Source: Anas platyrhynchos (lineage: Eukaryota > Chordata > Aves > Anseriformes > Anatidae). Taken from it: a stretch of DNA of 64,000 nt. A program made the translations under genes and the position numbers. The notes beneath the pieces are model-generated. The model saw only the letters and a program-made list of their open reading frames with translations. It was not told the origin of the DNA and searched no databases. This document shows, one piece after another, positions 21,650-36,624 of the stretch; positions within the stretch are counted from its first letter, which is position 1, and every line of letters begins with the position of its first letter. The stretch covers positions 29,917,001 to 29,981,000 of the forward strand of contig NC_092591.1 in the NCBI RefSeq assembly GCF_047663525.1, given 5' to 3'.

Positions 21650-21778
21650 GACCCCCGGTGCCCCCTGGCAGCAGCCCAGGGGTCCCACTGCGGCAGCTGG
21701 CACTGCCCGGGCATGCAGGATGTGCCCCCACAGACCCCCTAAGCCACAACACAGACCCCCCCAGTGACCCTTCACAAG

Positions 21779-21784
21779 TTTATT
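21779..21784 (-). terminator. poly(A) signal of PPP1CA
   Basis: AATAAA on the minus strand about 205 bases after the PPP1CA stop codon. Confidence 0.75.
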
Positions 21785-21918
21785 TCCAAAAAAAGCCTCC
21801 TGCCCCCCGCTCCGCTGCTGTCCCAGGGGTGGGCTGCCCCACTCCCCCCAGCGGGCCCTGCCCCAGAGGGGGCTTTTGGTTTGGTGGAGGGTGGCGGGGG
21901 GGGGGGCAGGATCTTACA

Positions 21919-21924
21919 AATAAA
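21919..21924 (+). terminator. candidate poly(A) signal of RAD9A
   Basis: AATAAA on the plus strand 270 bases after the RAD9A stop. It lies upstream of the PPP1CA signal in PPP1CA terms, so the two convergent 3'UTRs would overlap by about 140 bases. Confidence 0.55.
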
Positions 21925-21987
21925 AAACAAACGGAAAGAAGAGCGACCTGATGGGGGGGCCGGGCCCTGGGCCCCAGCGGCGGGTGT

Positions 21988-24052
<2,065 letters not shown>

Positions 24053-24180
24053 GGCCGCCGGACGCTGCGTCCCCGCGCGCCGCCCGCCCCGCCCGGCACC
24101 GGGAGCGGCCCGCGGGGACACGGGGGGGCGGAGGCGCAGCGCCCCCTGCCGGCACGGAGGTCGCGGGGCTGCCCCCGGGG
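24053..24180 (-). promoter_or_regulatory. PPP1CA 5'UTR and promoter region
   Basis: CpG-dense, GC-rich DNA directly upstream of the start codon, bounded by the minisatellite that begins near 24,180. No specific site is singled out. Confidence 0.45.
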
Positions 24181-25170
24181 GAACCGGGACGCGGGACGAG
24201 GGGCGGCACCGGAGGGCACCGGGACACCGGAGGGCACCGGGATAGGGGACAAGGGACAGCACCGGGGGACACCGGGGGGCACCGGGACACCGGGGGGGAA
24301 CCGGGACACCGGGGGGCACCGGGATAGGGGACAAGGGACAGCAGCTGGGGACACCGGAGGGCACCGGGACACCGGGGGGGAACCGGGACACCGGGGGACA
24401 GCGGGATAGGGGACAAGGGACAGCACCGGGGGACACCGGAGGGCACCGGGACACCGGGGGGGAACCGGGATAGGGGACAAGGGACAGCAGCTGGGGACAC
24501 CGGGGGGCACCGGGACACCGGGGGGCACCGGGATAGGGGACGCGGGGCAGCACCGCGGGGCACCGGGACGCGGGACATAGGACAAGGGGTAGTACCGGGG
24601 GGAACGGAGACATAGCGGAGGCACCGTGACGGCACCGAGGCGCCGGGGCACGGGACGGCAGCGGGGGACATGGGGTTGACGCGGGAGGTGGGGAGAGAGG
24701 AAGCAGCGGGGGGTGTGGGGGACACGGGGAGGCACCGGGGGGCAGTGAGATATTGGGGGGGGGGGGGGGGGAGCGGGATAGGAGACATGGGACATAAGGC
24801 AGCGGGCAGCACCGGGGGGCACGGAGACACCGGCGGGACACCGGGACACTGGGACAGCACCGGGGGTGTGGGGAGACACGGGGTACGGGACACGGTGGGC
24901 ACCGGGACACCGGGGGGGAGTTGGGTAGGTGACACGGGACAGCACCGGAGGACGTGAGAGAGGCGGGACTGGGGATGGGGGGCTGCACGGGGGGCACGGG
25001 GGGCACGGACACCCCCGGGGGGGGGCACGGGACCGGGACATGTGACGGCACCGGGGGGCAGCGGGGCACCGGGACACGTGACAGGGGGCAGGGGACAGCA
25101 CCGGGGGGCACGGAGGCACCGGGACACGTGACGCGGGACACGGGACAGCACCGGGGGGGGGGACTCGGGG
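24180..25170. repeat. long complex minisatellite between PPP1CA and CARNS1
   Basis: About 1 kb is built from mixed units such as GGGCACCGGGACACCGGGG and GATAGGGGACAAGGGACAGC in a higher-order pattern. It occupies the place where mammals have TBC1D10C. The long minus-strand frames through it are proline-rich repeat artefacts. Confidence 0.9.
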
Positions 25171-26583
25171 GGGCGCGGGGGGACGGGCGCAGCTCTGCCC
25201 CCGCCGTCCCGCTCCGTGCGCGCCCCGTGCCCGTGCCCGTGCCCACACCCCCCGGTGCCCGCTCCCGCCCGGCGGGGCCGCGTCTCGGGGCCGTGCCGGT
25301 GCGGCCACGCGGGACCGTTGCCGGGAGGCTGTTGCCAACCCCGTGCCGCGGAGACTCCCGTGGGGGCCTCCGTGGGGAGCGGGGGAGACCTCGCGTGCCG
25401 CACCGTGCCGTGCCGCACCGCACCGTGCCGCACCGCGCCGTGCCGTGCCACGCGTGCCCCCGCTGCCGTCCGCTCCCCGCGTGCCACGCGCGCCGCCAGC
25501 CCGGGCCCCGTGCCCGTGGCCCCCGTCCGTGACATTTCAGCCCCGCGGTGTCAGCTGCGCCGCTGTCCCCGGGCGACCCCCGGCTGGCCGCGTCCCCGCA
25601 CCCCCGCCCCCCGTCCCCGCCCCGCGCCCTCCCCCGGGGCCGCCCCGCCCGGGGGCTGGAGGCACCGCCGGTGCAGAACCGGGCACAGGGCTCTGCGGGC
25701 AGCGACAGCCGCGGGCACCGGCACCGCCACAGCGACCGCCGGTGGGTGCAGGGGTTGGGGTGGGGGGGTGCGTGCGCGCTGTGCACGCGTGTGCGGGGAC
25801 TCGTGCACGGGTGTCCACGCGTGTCCGTGCGCGCTCAGAGCGCTGCGGGGACGGGGAGGACGACAGCAGCTGTGGCGCTAAGCCGGGGGACGTGCGGCGC
25901 CGCATCTCCGCCGCGCTGGGGGGACAGGCGACAAGCGACAGGGGCCGGGTGGCAGCGGCGGACAATGGGGCTCTGTGCCGCCCGCCGTGCCCGCCGCCTA
26001 ATCCGGGGCACGGGGCCGGGCCCCCGGGGGGGGGGGGGGGACCGAGGGCTTTAAGGGCTCCGAGCGCTCCCCCGGCTGCAGCGGGGCGCTCCCGGGGGCA
26101 GGCATCCAGCCACGCGTGACCGCGGGCCCCGCGCAGGTACCGCGGCGAAAGGGCTTGCCGGGGGGCGGGGGGGGGCGTCCCGCCACCGGGGTCGCCCCCG
26201 TCGCGTGGACACCGTTCAGGCCCCCCCCGTGGGGTCCGCGGCTGTCGGCGCTGGCCGGGGGACGCCCGTGCCTCAGTTTCCCCCCGTGCCGGAGCCGCCG
26301 GGCTGGGGCACCCGGGGGGGGGGGCGCGCCAGGGCCCACAGCCCCAGGGCACCTTGGCACCGGGCGCAGGGGGGTCCCCGGTGGGGCTGAGCTGCCGCAG
26401 GATTAGGATAATCCCTGCAGGGGCTCAGCCGGAGCTGCCCCAGTCAGCAGGGCTGGCACCGAGGGGTGCGGGGGGAGAAGGGACACCGGGGCTGGCACCG
26501 AGGGGACCCCAGGACACCCCGGGGGTCCCCGCCCAACTCGGCTGACTCGGCCCCTCTGTCTTTTGCAGCCCCCCGACGCCAGG
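25171..26583 (+). promoter_or_regulatory. CARNS1 5' flank, CpG-rich
   Basis: GC-rich DNA with a pentamer-like GCACC/GTGCC run near 25,400-25,450 and a clean polypyrimidine tract and CAG acceptor just before the CARNS1 start codon. A noncoding first exon must lie in here, but I cannot place it. No TBC1D10C-like coding sequence is seen. Confidence 0.45.
26400..26414. promoter_or_regulatory. inverted GGATTA / TAATCC homeodomain pair
   Basis: GGATTA, a 3-base spacer, then TAATCC: two facing sites for OTX/CRX-type homeodomains, 170 bases upstream of the CARNS1 start codon. Binding is inferred from the consensus only. Confidence 0.35.
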
Positions 26584-29500
26584 ATGGTGAGTGGTCCCGG
26601 GAGGGTCCAGGCGGGGGGGGCTCTTCGCAGCAGGGCTCGGCGGTACCGGGCACCCGGCGTGGCAGTGCCGTGCCCACCCACCGCGTGACCCCACGGGGAC
26701 AAGGGGACTGTTGTCTGGGAGCTGGCACTGCCCTGCTGTCCCCAAGGCGGTGGCTCCGCGCCTGGGCACCCCCACAGCCCCACAGCCCCCTTGCCCCGTG
26801 CTGCAGCCCTGCCCCATGCCTGCCCCATGCTGCCCCGAACCCCACACCCGCCCCATCGCCCCCACGCCAGCCCCATCACCCCTGTGCTCGCCCCTCGTCT
26901 GTCCCACCGCTGGCCCCAGCCCTGCCCCTGTCTGTGCCCCGTGGCAACCCCAAGGCGGGCACCTGGTCCCAGCCCCGCTGTGCCCCACAACAGCTCTCCG
27001 TGGACCAGGTCAGCGTGGAGCAGCCGATGAGCCCGAAGGAGCAGGAGTGGGCAGGGCCGGAGGCACTGTGCCCGGGCTGGCTGGACGAGGAGGTGCCTGA
27101 CGGCGAGGTCCCCGAGGACACCGGGGACCCCGACTCGGCCACCCATGGCTACGAGTTGCTGCAGAGTGCCCTGCGCCAGGAGGGGCTGCCCCTCACCGTG
27201 GACCGCACCAAGGAGCCCCGCACGGGTACTGGGCACGGGGGTCACGGGGGCTGGCGGCTGGGGGCACAGCGCCAGGCTGGGGGCACGGGGGTGCCAGGGA
27301 CGGGGTGGCAATGCGGTCCCATGCCTGCTGATCACCACCTCGCTGCAGGATTCGGTCCGCTGGACATGACTGTCTGCATCCTGGGCTCCCCTACCGCCTT
27401 CCTGCCCGTCCTGCTGGAGGGCGGCTCCCGCTGCCCAGGTGCGTCCAGCCCCCAGCCCCCCATAACGGGCAGCCACGAGCTCCCCCCGCGTCCCACTCTG
27501 GGTGGGTGCCCAGCACAGGGGGCACGGCCACTGCCCACACTCCTGCCCACCCGCAGGTGCCATGGTGCTGTGCCTCTCACCCACCTGGGCCAGCCGGGTG
27601 CCCTCGGAGACGTCCCCAGGTGCCTGGTCACTGCTGCTCTCCCAGGGGGTCTCCTTTGAGGCGGGGGGCCACAGCACCCTGGAGGTGTTTGTGCCCCCCC
27701 GGCGGGCCACCTACGTGACGGGCACCTTCAGCCCCGGGACTGAGAGCAGCTGGGTGGGCGAGCTGGCCCGCGACCTCGACTGCCCCACGGGAGGCTCAGT
27801 GCCACTGGCCCGGTGGCTGGAGGACCCGGTGGCCACCCGCCGGGTGCTGGCTGCCCGTGCTGGCCTGCACGTGCCCCCCACCCTGGCTTTCGTCCTGGGA
27901 ACGGAGGGGGCCCTGCCTGAGGACCCCGCGCCCCCCGGGGTGCGCCTGGTGCGGCTGGAGGACCCCCAGGGCCAGGAGAGCCTGGTGCGGGAGGAGGTGT
28001 GCGTCTTCCTGGGGGGCACTGCCATGAAGCCCTACAGCCAGGTGGGCACCGGGTGGCACCGCGGGGTCAGGGGGGGCTGTGGGGCTGGGGCACGGGGGCA
28101 GGGAGCAGCAGCGGGACGCTCAGGGGTGGCTGTGGGGTGGCAGTCAGGGACAGCGAGAGGTGGTGCGGCTTGGTGGGGTGGCTGTGGGGTGGTGGTGGGA
28201 ACGGGTGGCAGGGGGCGAGGGGTGCTGCGGCGAGGTGGCAGGGGGTGACACGGCGAGGTGGCAGGAGGTGACACGGTGCTGCATGCAGGTGGCGGTGCGG
28301 CCGGCAGGGTGGCGGTGGCGTGGGACAGGCACCCGCAGCACCCACGGGAAGGCGGAGGGGGCGGCGGTGGCGGCGGCGGTGGTGGCCCGGCTGAGTGGGC
28401 TGCAGGAGGAGGAGAGCGTCCTGCTGGAGGCCCTGGTGCCCACCACCCGCCTGCCCGCGCCCCCCCCACGTAAGACCCCCCCTCGGGCGCCCACCACCCC
28501 CGGGGGACGAGGGGGGCGGGAAGGGCCCCCCAGAACTCCCACCATCCCTGGGAAGGGCCCCCCGGAGCTCCCACGGTCTCTGTCAGCCTCATGTCCAAAC
28601 CCAGGGATGGGGCCGCCCCGGACCCCTGCAGCCCCCTAGGGAGGGGGGGGAGGTGGCTGCCCTGTCCCCCTGCTGTCCCCTGGGCTGGGGGGCAGCACCC
28701 ATCATAAGGGGGCAGGTGGGGAGACGAGGGGACCGTCCCTGGCTCCCCACCATCCAGGGGAGCTGAGGGTGGCCGTGGCGGTGGTGGTGCCACACCGGGC
28801 TGCCCTGCGACCAAGGGTGGGTTTGGGGGGGGGGGGTGCACGTCAGGGCCCCCTCCCCACGTTCCCGTCCTCGGGCTGCGGCGCGTCCCTGCCCTGTCCC
28901 TCGCCCCCCAGGCAGCGCAGCCCCGCGGCTGCCCGTGGCCCTGCGCATCTGCACCGTCGTCTGCCGGTCCTGGGGGGACCGGCCCCAGCTCTGCCAGGTA
29001 CGGCCTGGGCGCGAGGGTGGGGGTGCCACGCACCTGGGTGGGGTCGGGAACCCCCTCCCCAGTTCACGTAGCCCCTGTGCCTGGTGATGGGGGTGGCACC
29101 TGGCGGCTCTGGGCATCCCCGGGGGTGGCCCATGTCCCCGTGGCGGTGGCGGCGTGTCCCCACAGGTGGCATGCGGCATGGGGCGCGCGGAGGCGCCGGT
29201 GCGGCACGGGGCGGCGCTGCCCCTGGGCCTGGACTCCAGCCTGCAGCAGTGGGGCCTGGCGGACCCGGGGCACCGGCAGGCACTGGCGGAGAGGCTGCGG
29301 GGGGCTGCTGAGGACGCCATGGCTGCCCTCCTGGCCGCTGAAGCCGAGCTGAGCCCCGCACAGCGTGGCGGTGCCCGCGCCCACACCGACATCCTCGGTG
29401 AGCACCAGCCCCGGGGGCTGCTCCTGCAGGGGCAGGGGGAGGGCAGCCCGGGGGTGCTGAGTGCGCCGTGCCCACCGTGTCCCCCAGGTGTGGATTTCCT

Positions 29501-31142
29501 GCTGTCGTGTGTGGATGACACCCTGGAGCTGGTGGCCCTCTCCGCCAACTGCCAGCGGTGCTTGGAGACCTGCCTGCTGGCTGAGGCCATGGGGCGCGAC
29601 GTGGGGGAGCCCGCCGGTGACCTGCCCCGGCTGCTGGCAGAAGCCCTGCTGCACCGGGCACAGTGCCACCTGGTAGAGGGCAAGGACATCCTCCTGATCG
29701 GGGCCGGCGGTGTCAGCAAGAGCTTCGTCTGGGAAGCAGCCCGTGAATATGGCTTGAGGGTAAGGAGGCAATGGGGCTGTCAGTAGGTTCCAGAGTGAAC
29801 ACCGGGCACCGCCCCGGTTGTGCCGTACCAGTGCTCGCGCTGCGGGTGGCGGTGAGGGGCTGGGGGTGGGCACCCGTTGCCTGTCCCCACACCACGGTGA
29901 TGCCCGTGCGGTGTCTGTGCACAGATCCACCTGGTGGAGTCGGACCCGGAGCACTTTGCAGCGGGGCTGGTGCAGACCTTCCTGCCCTACGACAGCCGGG
30001 AGCACCAGCGCGACGAGGAGCACGCCGAGCGGGTGGCGGAGCTGGTGCGCGCCCGGGACCTGCGGCCCCACGCCTGCCTCTCCTACTGGGACGACTGCGT
30101 GGTGCTGGCGGCGCTGGTGTGCCAGCAGCTGGGGCTGCGCGGCTGCCCGCCCGCCGCCGTCCGCCTGGCCAAGCAGAAGAGCCGGACCCACCAGCACCTG
30201 CAGCGCTGCCGCCGCGGCCGCCCGCCGCCCGCCGCCTTCGCCGTGCCCTGCCGGCGGCTGCGCAGCCACGGGGACGTGGAGCGGGCGGCGGGCGCCGTCC
30301 CCTTCCCCGCCGTGGCCAAGCTGGAGTTCGGGGCGGGCGGCGTGGGCGTGCGGCTGGTGGAGAGCGCCCGGCAGTGCCACGCGCACGCCGCCCGGCTGTG
30401 GCGCGACCTGCGCGCCGACGCCGACTACCCGGGCATCGGGCTGGGCTGGGGCAACGCCATGCTGCTGATGGAGTACGTGCCGGGCACCGAGCACGACGTC
30501 GACCTGGTGCTGTTCGAGGGGCGGCTGCTGGGCGCCTGGGTGTCGGACAACGGCCCCACGCGCCTGCCCGCCTTCCTGGAGACGGCGGCCGTGCTGCCCT
30601 CCTGCCTGCCCGCCGACCGGCAGGCCCAGCTGGTGCGGGCGGCCCTGCAGTGCTGCCGGGCCTGCGGGCTGCTGGACGGCGTCTTCAACGTGGAGCTGAA
30701 GCTGGGCCCCGGCGGGCCGCGCCTGCTGGAGATCAACCCGCGCATGGGCGGCTTCTACCTGCGCGACTGGATCCGCGCCGTCTACGGCCCCGACCTGCTG
30801 CTGGCGGCCGTGCTGGTGGCGCTGGGGCTGCCGCCCGTGCTGCCCGCCCGCCCCGCGCCCCGCGCCCAGCTGGCGGGCGTCATGTGCCTGGCCTCGGAGC
30901 ACGGCCCGGCGCTGCGCCACGGCGGGCTGGCGGCCCTGCAGGGCCTGCAGCGGCGCGGGCTGGTGCGGCTCAACCCGCTGTTCGAGGAGGCGGGCGGGCA
31001 GTACGAGGAGCCCTGCCTCAGCGTGGCCTGCGCCGGGGGCAGCCCGGCCGAGGCCTGCGGCCGCCTGCTGGGGCTGTGCCAGGCGCTGGGCATCGACTCG
31101 CCGCGCTACCCCGTCGACCATTTCCTCTCCCACTTCAAATAG
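26584..31142 (+). CDS. CARNS1: carnosine synthase 1
   Basis: CARNS1 joins beta-alanine (or GABA) to histidine using ATP, making carnosine or homocarnosine in muscle and brain. Coding exon 1 is only the ATG (26584-26586), directly followed by GTGAGT. The next exons are 26994-27225, 27349-27438, 27557-28041, 28289-28469, 28912-28997, 29166-29397, 29488-29759 and 29925-31142. The total is 932 residues. The last exon holds the ATP-grasp domain: AKLEFGAGGVGVRLVES (ATP lid), LLMEYVPGTEHDVDLVLFEG and EINPRMGGFYLRDWIRAVYG, with the metal-binding Glu and Asn. The upstream half has LLIGAGGVSKSFVWEAAREY, a nucleotide-binding-like start of the pre-ATP-grasp fold. All introns are GT-AG. RPS6KB2 follows, as in mammals. 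The bird protein ends HFLSHFK. Confidence 0.95.
29780..29800 (+). repeat. dispersed word, copy 3 (near match)
   Basis: Lies in CARNS1 intron 8. It reads TCAGTAGG, TT, CCAGAGTGAAC: 19 of 21 bases match the core of copies 1 and 2, and both differences are in the middle. Confidence 0.7.
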
Positions 31143-31539
31143 CCCCGGCGGGGAGCGGGGCGGGGGGGCGGCGCGGAGGTCCCGGCCCACGGCCCCGTCT
31201 GCCCGGCCCCCGACGCCCCCTGGCTCCCCCCCGGCCCCACAATGTGTCCCCTTCTCCGCTGCCCCCTCCCTCCAAGCCCCCCCTGGGCCTTGTCACCCGT
31301 GTCGCCCGCTCCCCGTGGCACGGGGACAGAGCCCAGGGGGAGTCCCGAGCCCCCTGCCCCACCATCCCTGTGCTGTCCCCAGGGGAGGCGTGGAGGGGGC
31401 CCCTGGACGAGCCTATAGTAATGGGGTGGCCCCCATGGCACCTGTGCCACCCCACAATGGCAGTAGGACCAGGCCGCACAGGGAGACCCCGCAATAACAG
31501 AGAGCACAGGGTGGTCCCACGATAATGAACCAGCATGGG

Positions 31540-31770
31540 GAGACCCTACGATAAATGAGCATGGGGTGACCCTACAATAGGAAATGAGCATGGGGAGACC
31601 CTACAATAACAAATGAGTACGGGGAGACCCTGTGATAGCAGATGAACATGGGGAAACCCTACAATAGCAAATGAGCATGGGGAGACCCTGTGAGGAAATA
31701 CCATCACTGGGTAGACCCTACAATAACAAACCAGAGTGAGGGAGACCCTGCCATAACAAACATGGGGAGA
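31540..31770. repeat. degenerate tandem repeat of about 30 bp units
   Basis: Units of the type GAGCATGGGGAGACCCTACA followed by ATAACAAAT repeat about seven times in the CARNS1 3' flank. The unit shares ACCCTACAATAAC with the 55-bp array further on. Confidence 0.8.
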
Positions 31771-31929
31771 CGTTCCCATGACACATGGCCCTGGGAAGGG
31801 TCCCCGAGGACAAGCTGGGCCCTCAGGAGATGCTGTGTGGCAGCGCAGTGTGTGACAGCCACTGCTGCCCTGTCACCCCTCGTCACCATTGAGGGGTCTG
31901 ACAGCAACAGATGCCACAGTAACAGCGGC

Positions 31930-32565
31930 AACCCTACAATAACACAGCCTGTGTAGCACCCAAGACCTCCCAGTAACAGCAGCGACCCTACAATAACACA
32001 GCTCATGTAGTCATCTAGTGCCCAAGACCCCCCTTACTGGGAGGAATAGTGACCCTAAAATAAACACACAGCCCGTGTAGCACCTGAGACCCCCAGTAAC
32101 AGCAGTGACCCTACAATAATACAGTCCATGTAGTGCCCCAGACCCCCAGTAGCAGCAGTGACCCTACAATAACACACAGCCCATGTAGTGCCCCAGACCC
32201 CCAGTAGCAGCAGCGACCCTACAATAACACACAGCCCATGTAGTGCCCCAGACCCCCAGTAGCAGCAGCGACCCTACAATAACACACAGCCCATGTAGTG
32301 CCCGAGACCCCCAGTAACAGCAGTGACCCTACAATAACACACAGCCCATGTAGTGCCCGAGACCCCCAGTAACAGCAGCGACCCTACAATAACACACAGC
32401 CCATGTAGTGCCCGAGACCCCCAGTAACAGCAGCGACCCTACAATAACACACAGCCCATGTAGTGCCCCAGACCCCCAGTAACAGCAGTGACCCTACAAT
32501 AACACACAGCCCATGTAGTGCCCGAGACCCCCAGTAACAGCAGCGACCCTACAATAACACACACC
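31930..32565. repeat. 55-bp minisatellite, about 11 copies
   Basis: Exact 55-base spacing is seen, for example between 32,286, 32,341 and 32,396. Each unit has ACAGCCCATGTAGTGCCC, then GACCCCCAGTAACAGCAG, then CGACCCTACAATAACAC. If CARNS1 uses the AATAAA at 32,589 the array sits in its 3'UTR. Confidence 0.95.
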
Positions 32566-32588
32566 CCACACCGTGCCCCAGCCCCCCC

Positions 32589-32594
32589 AATAAA
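32589..32594 (+). terminator. candidate poly(A) signal of CARNS1
   Basis: AATAAA followed by a GT-rich stretch (GGTGGTGTCGCTGTC), 1.4 kb after the CARNS1 stop. It is the first non-repeat AATAAA on this strand. Confidence 0.5.
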
Positions 32595-32739
32595 GGTGTG
32601 GAGCTCCATGGTGGTGTCGCTGTCCCACTTTCTGAATTCCCCCCTCCCCGGGCCCCCCGTGGGCCCCCCGCGGCCCACGGCTGACATTTGGGGCCGACCC
32701 CTGCCCTTTGCGGGGCCCGCCCGACACCCGAGCCGCCGC

Positions 32740-32923
32740 GGGGGCGTGGCCAATGGGGAGGGGGCGTGGCCTAAGGGGCAGGGGGCGTGGCCTCGGCGAA
32801 GGGGGCGTGGCCTCGCCCCGGACTACATTTCCCGTGGTGCCCCGCGGCGGGGATGCCGGGGTCCCCCCGTGACGTGTGCGGGGCGGGGCGGGGCGGGTGC
32901 GGCGGTCCCGGTGCGGCGCCGCC
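32740..32923 (+). promoter_or_regulatory. RPS6KB2 promoter with GC boxes and a ZNF143-type element
   Basis: Three tandem GGGGGCGTGGCC boxes are followed by ACTACATTTCCCGTGGTGC at about 32,822, which fits the ZNF143/THAP11 consensus, and a GGGGCGGGGC run next to the start codon. Confidence 0.65.
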
Positions 32924-35982
<3,059 letters not shown>

Positions 35983-36480
35983 GGAGGGTGGCGGGGGGGG
36001 GGTTGGGACCCGCCACGGGGTGAGGAGGGGCGGGGGGGGCCCCCAGTCCCGCTGCTGGCCGCGGGGCGAGGGGGGGGCCCCGCGGAGCTGCCGGTGCTGG
36101 CACGGCGGGGGGGCCCCCGGCACTGCCCCCCGGCCCCGTGTCGCTGCTGCCGGGGGGGTGCGGGCTGCGGGGCTGTGCCCCCGGGGGGGGCAGAGTGCCA
36201 ATTAAAGCGTTAATCAGGCCTGGCTGCCCTCTGCTTGGGGGGCTGGGGGGGTGCCCCCTTCATTTGCATAGCCACGCCCTCATTTACATAGCCACGCCCA
36301 CTATGCCCCGCCCCCACCTCCAGGCCCCGCCCCTTTTCCCCACCTCCCAGCCCTGGCCCATGTGCTGCCCCCTTGGCCCCGCCCCTTCACAGGCCCCGCC
36401 CCCTCCTCGAGGCCCCGCCCACTTGTTCCCACCCCAAGCTCCGCCCCCTTTCATCAAACCACGCCCCCAGGGGTGGCAAC
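35983..36480. other. gap between the convergent RPS6KB2 and PTPRCAP genes
   Basis: This gap holds the RPS6KB2 3'UTR up to ATTAAA at 36,201. It then has a run of GGCCCCGCCC/CCACGCCC boxes (about 36,270-36,475) reading like a degenerate GC-box repeat. No gene is seen. Confidence 0.5.
36201..36206 (+). terminator. candidate poly(A) signal of RPS6KB2
   Basis: ATTAAA variant about 220 bases after the stop. No AATAAA is nearer. Confidence 0.5.
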
Positions 36481-36485
36481 GTGTC

Positions 36486-36491
36486 TTTATT
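36486..36491 (-). terminator. poly(A) signal of PTPRCAP
   Basis: AATAAA on the minus strand 131 bases after the PTPRCAP stop. The convergent RPS6KB2 signal is 280 bases away. Confidence 0.7.
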
Positions 36492-36568
36492 GGTCAGCGG
36501 CGGGCCCGCGCAGCCAATGGCGTGGCTCCGCCGGGGCTGGGGGTGGGCGCAGTGACACCATGGGGGCG

Positions 36569-36624
36569 TGACGTCATGGGGGCGTGATGTCAGAGGGCGG
36601 TGACGTCATGGGGGCGTGACGTCA
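36569..36624. promoter_or_regulatory. cluster of four CRE-type sites at the PTPRCAP stop codon
   Basis: TGACGTCA occurs at 36,569, 36,601 and 36,617, and TGATGTCA at 36,585, spaced exactly 16 bases apart in a short tandem duplication (GGGGGCGTGACGTCA-like). The last copy overlaps the PTPRCAP stop codon. Confidence 0.7.

Noticed and set aside
29064-31190. 708-residue minus-strand frame opposite CARNS1
   Set aside because: It is the high-GC shadow of the CARNS1 ATP-grasp exon, with Gln/Ala/Val-rich composition and no domain.
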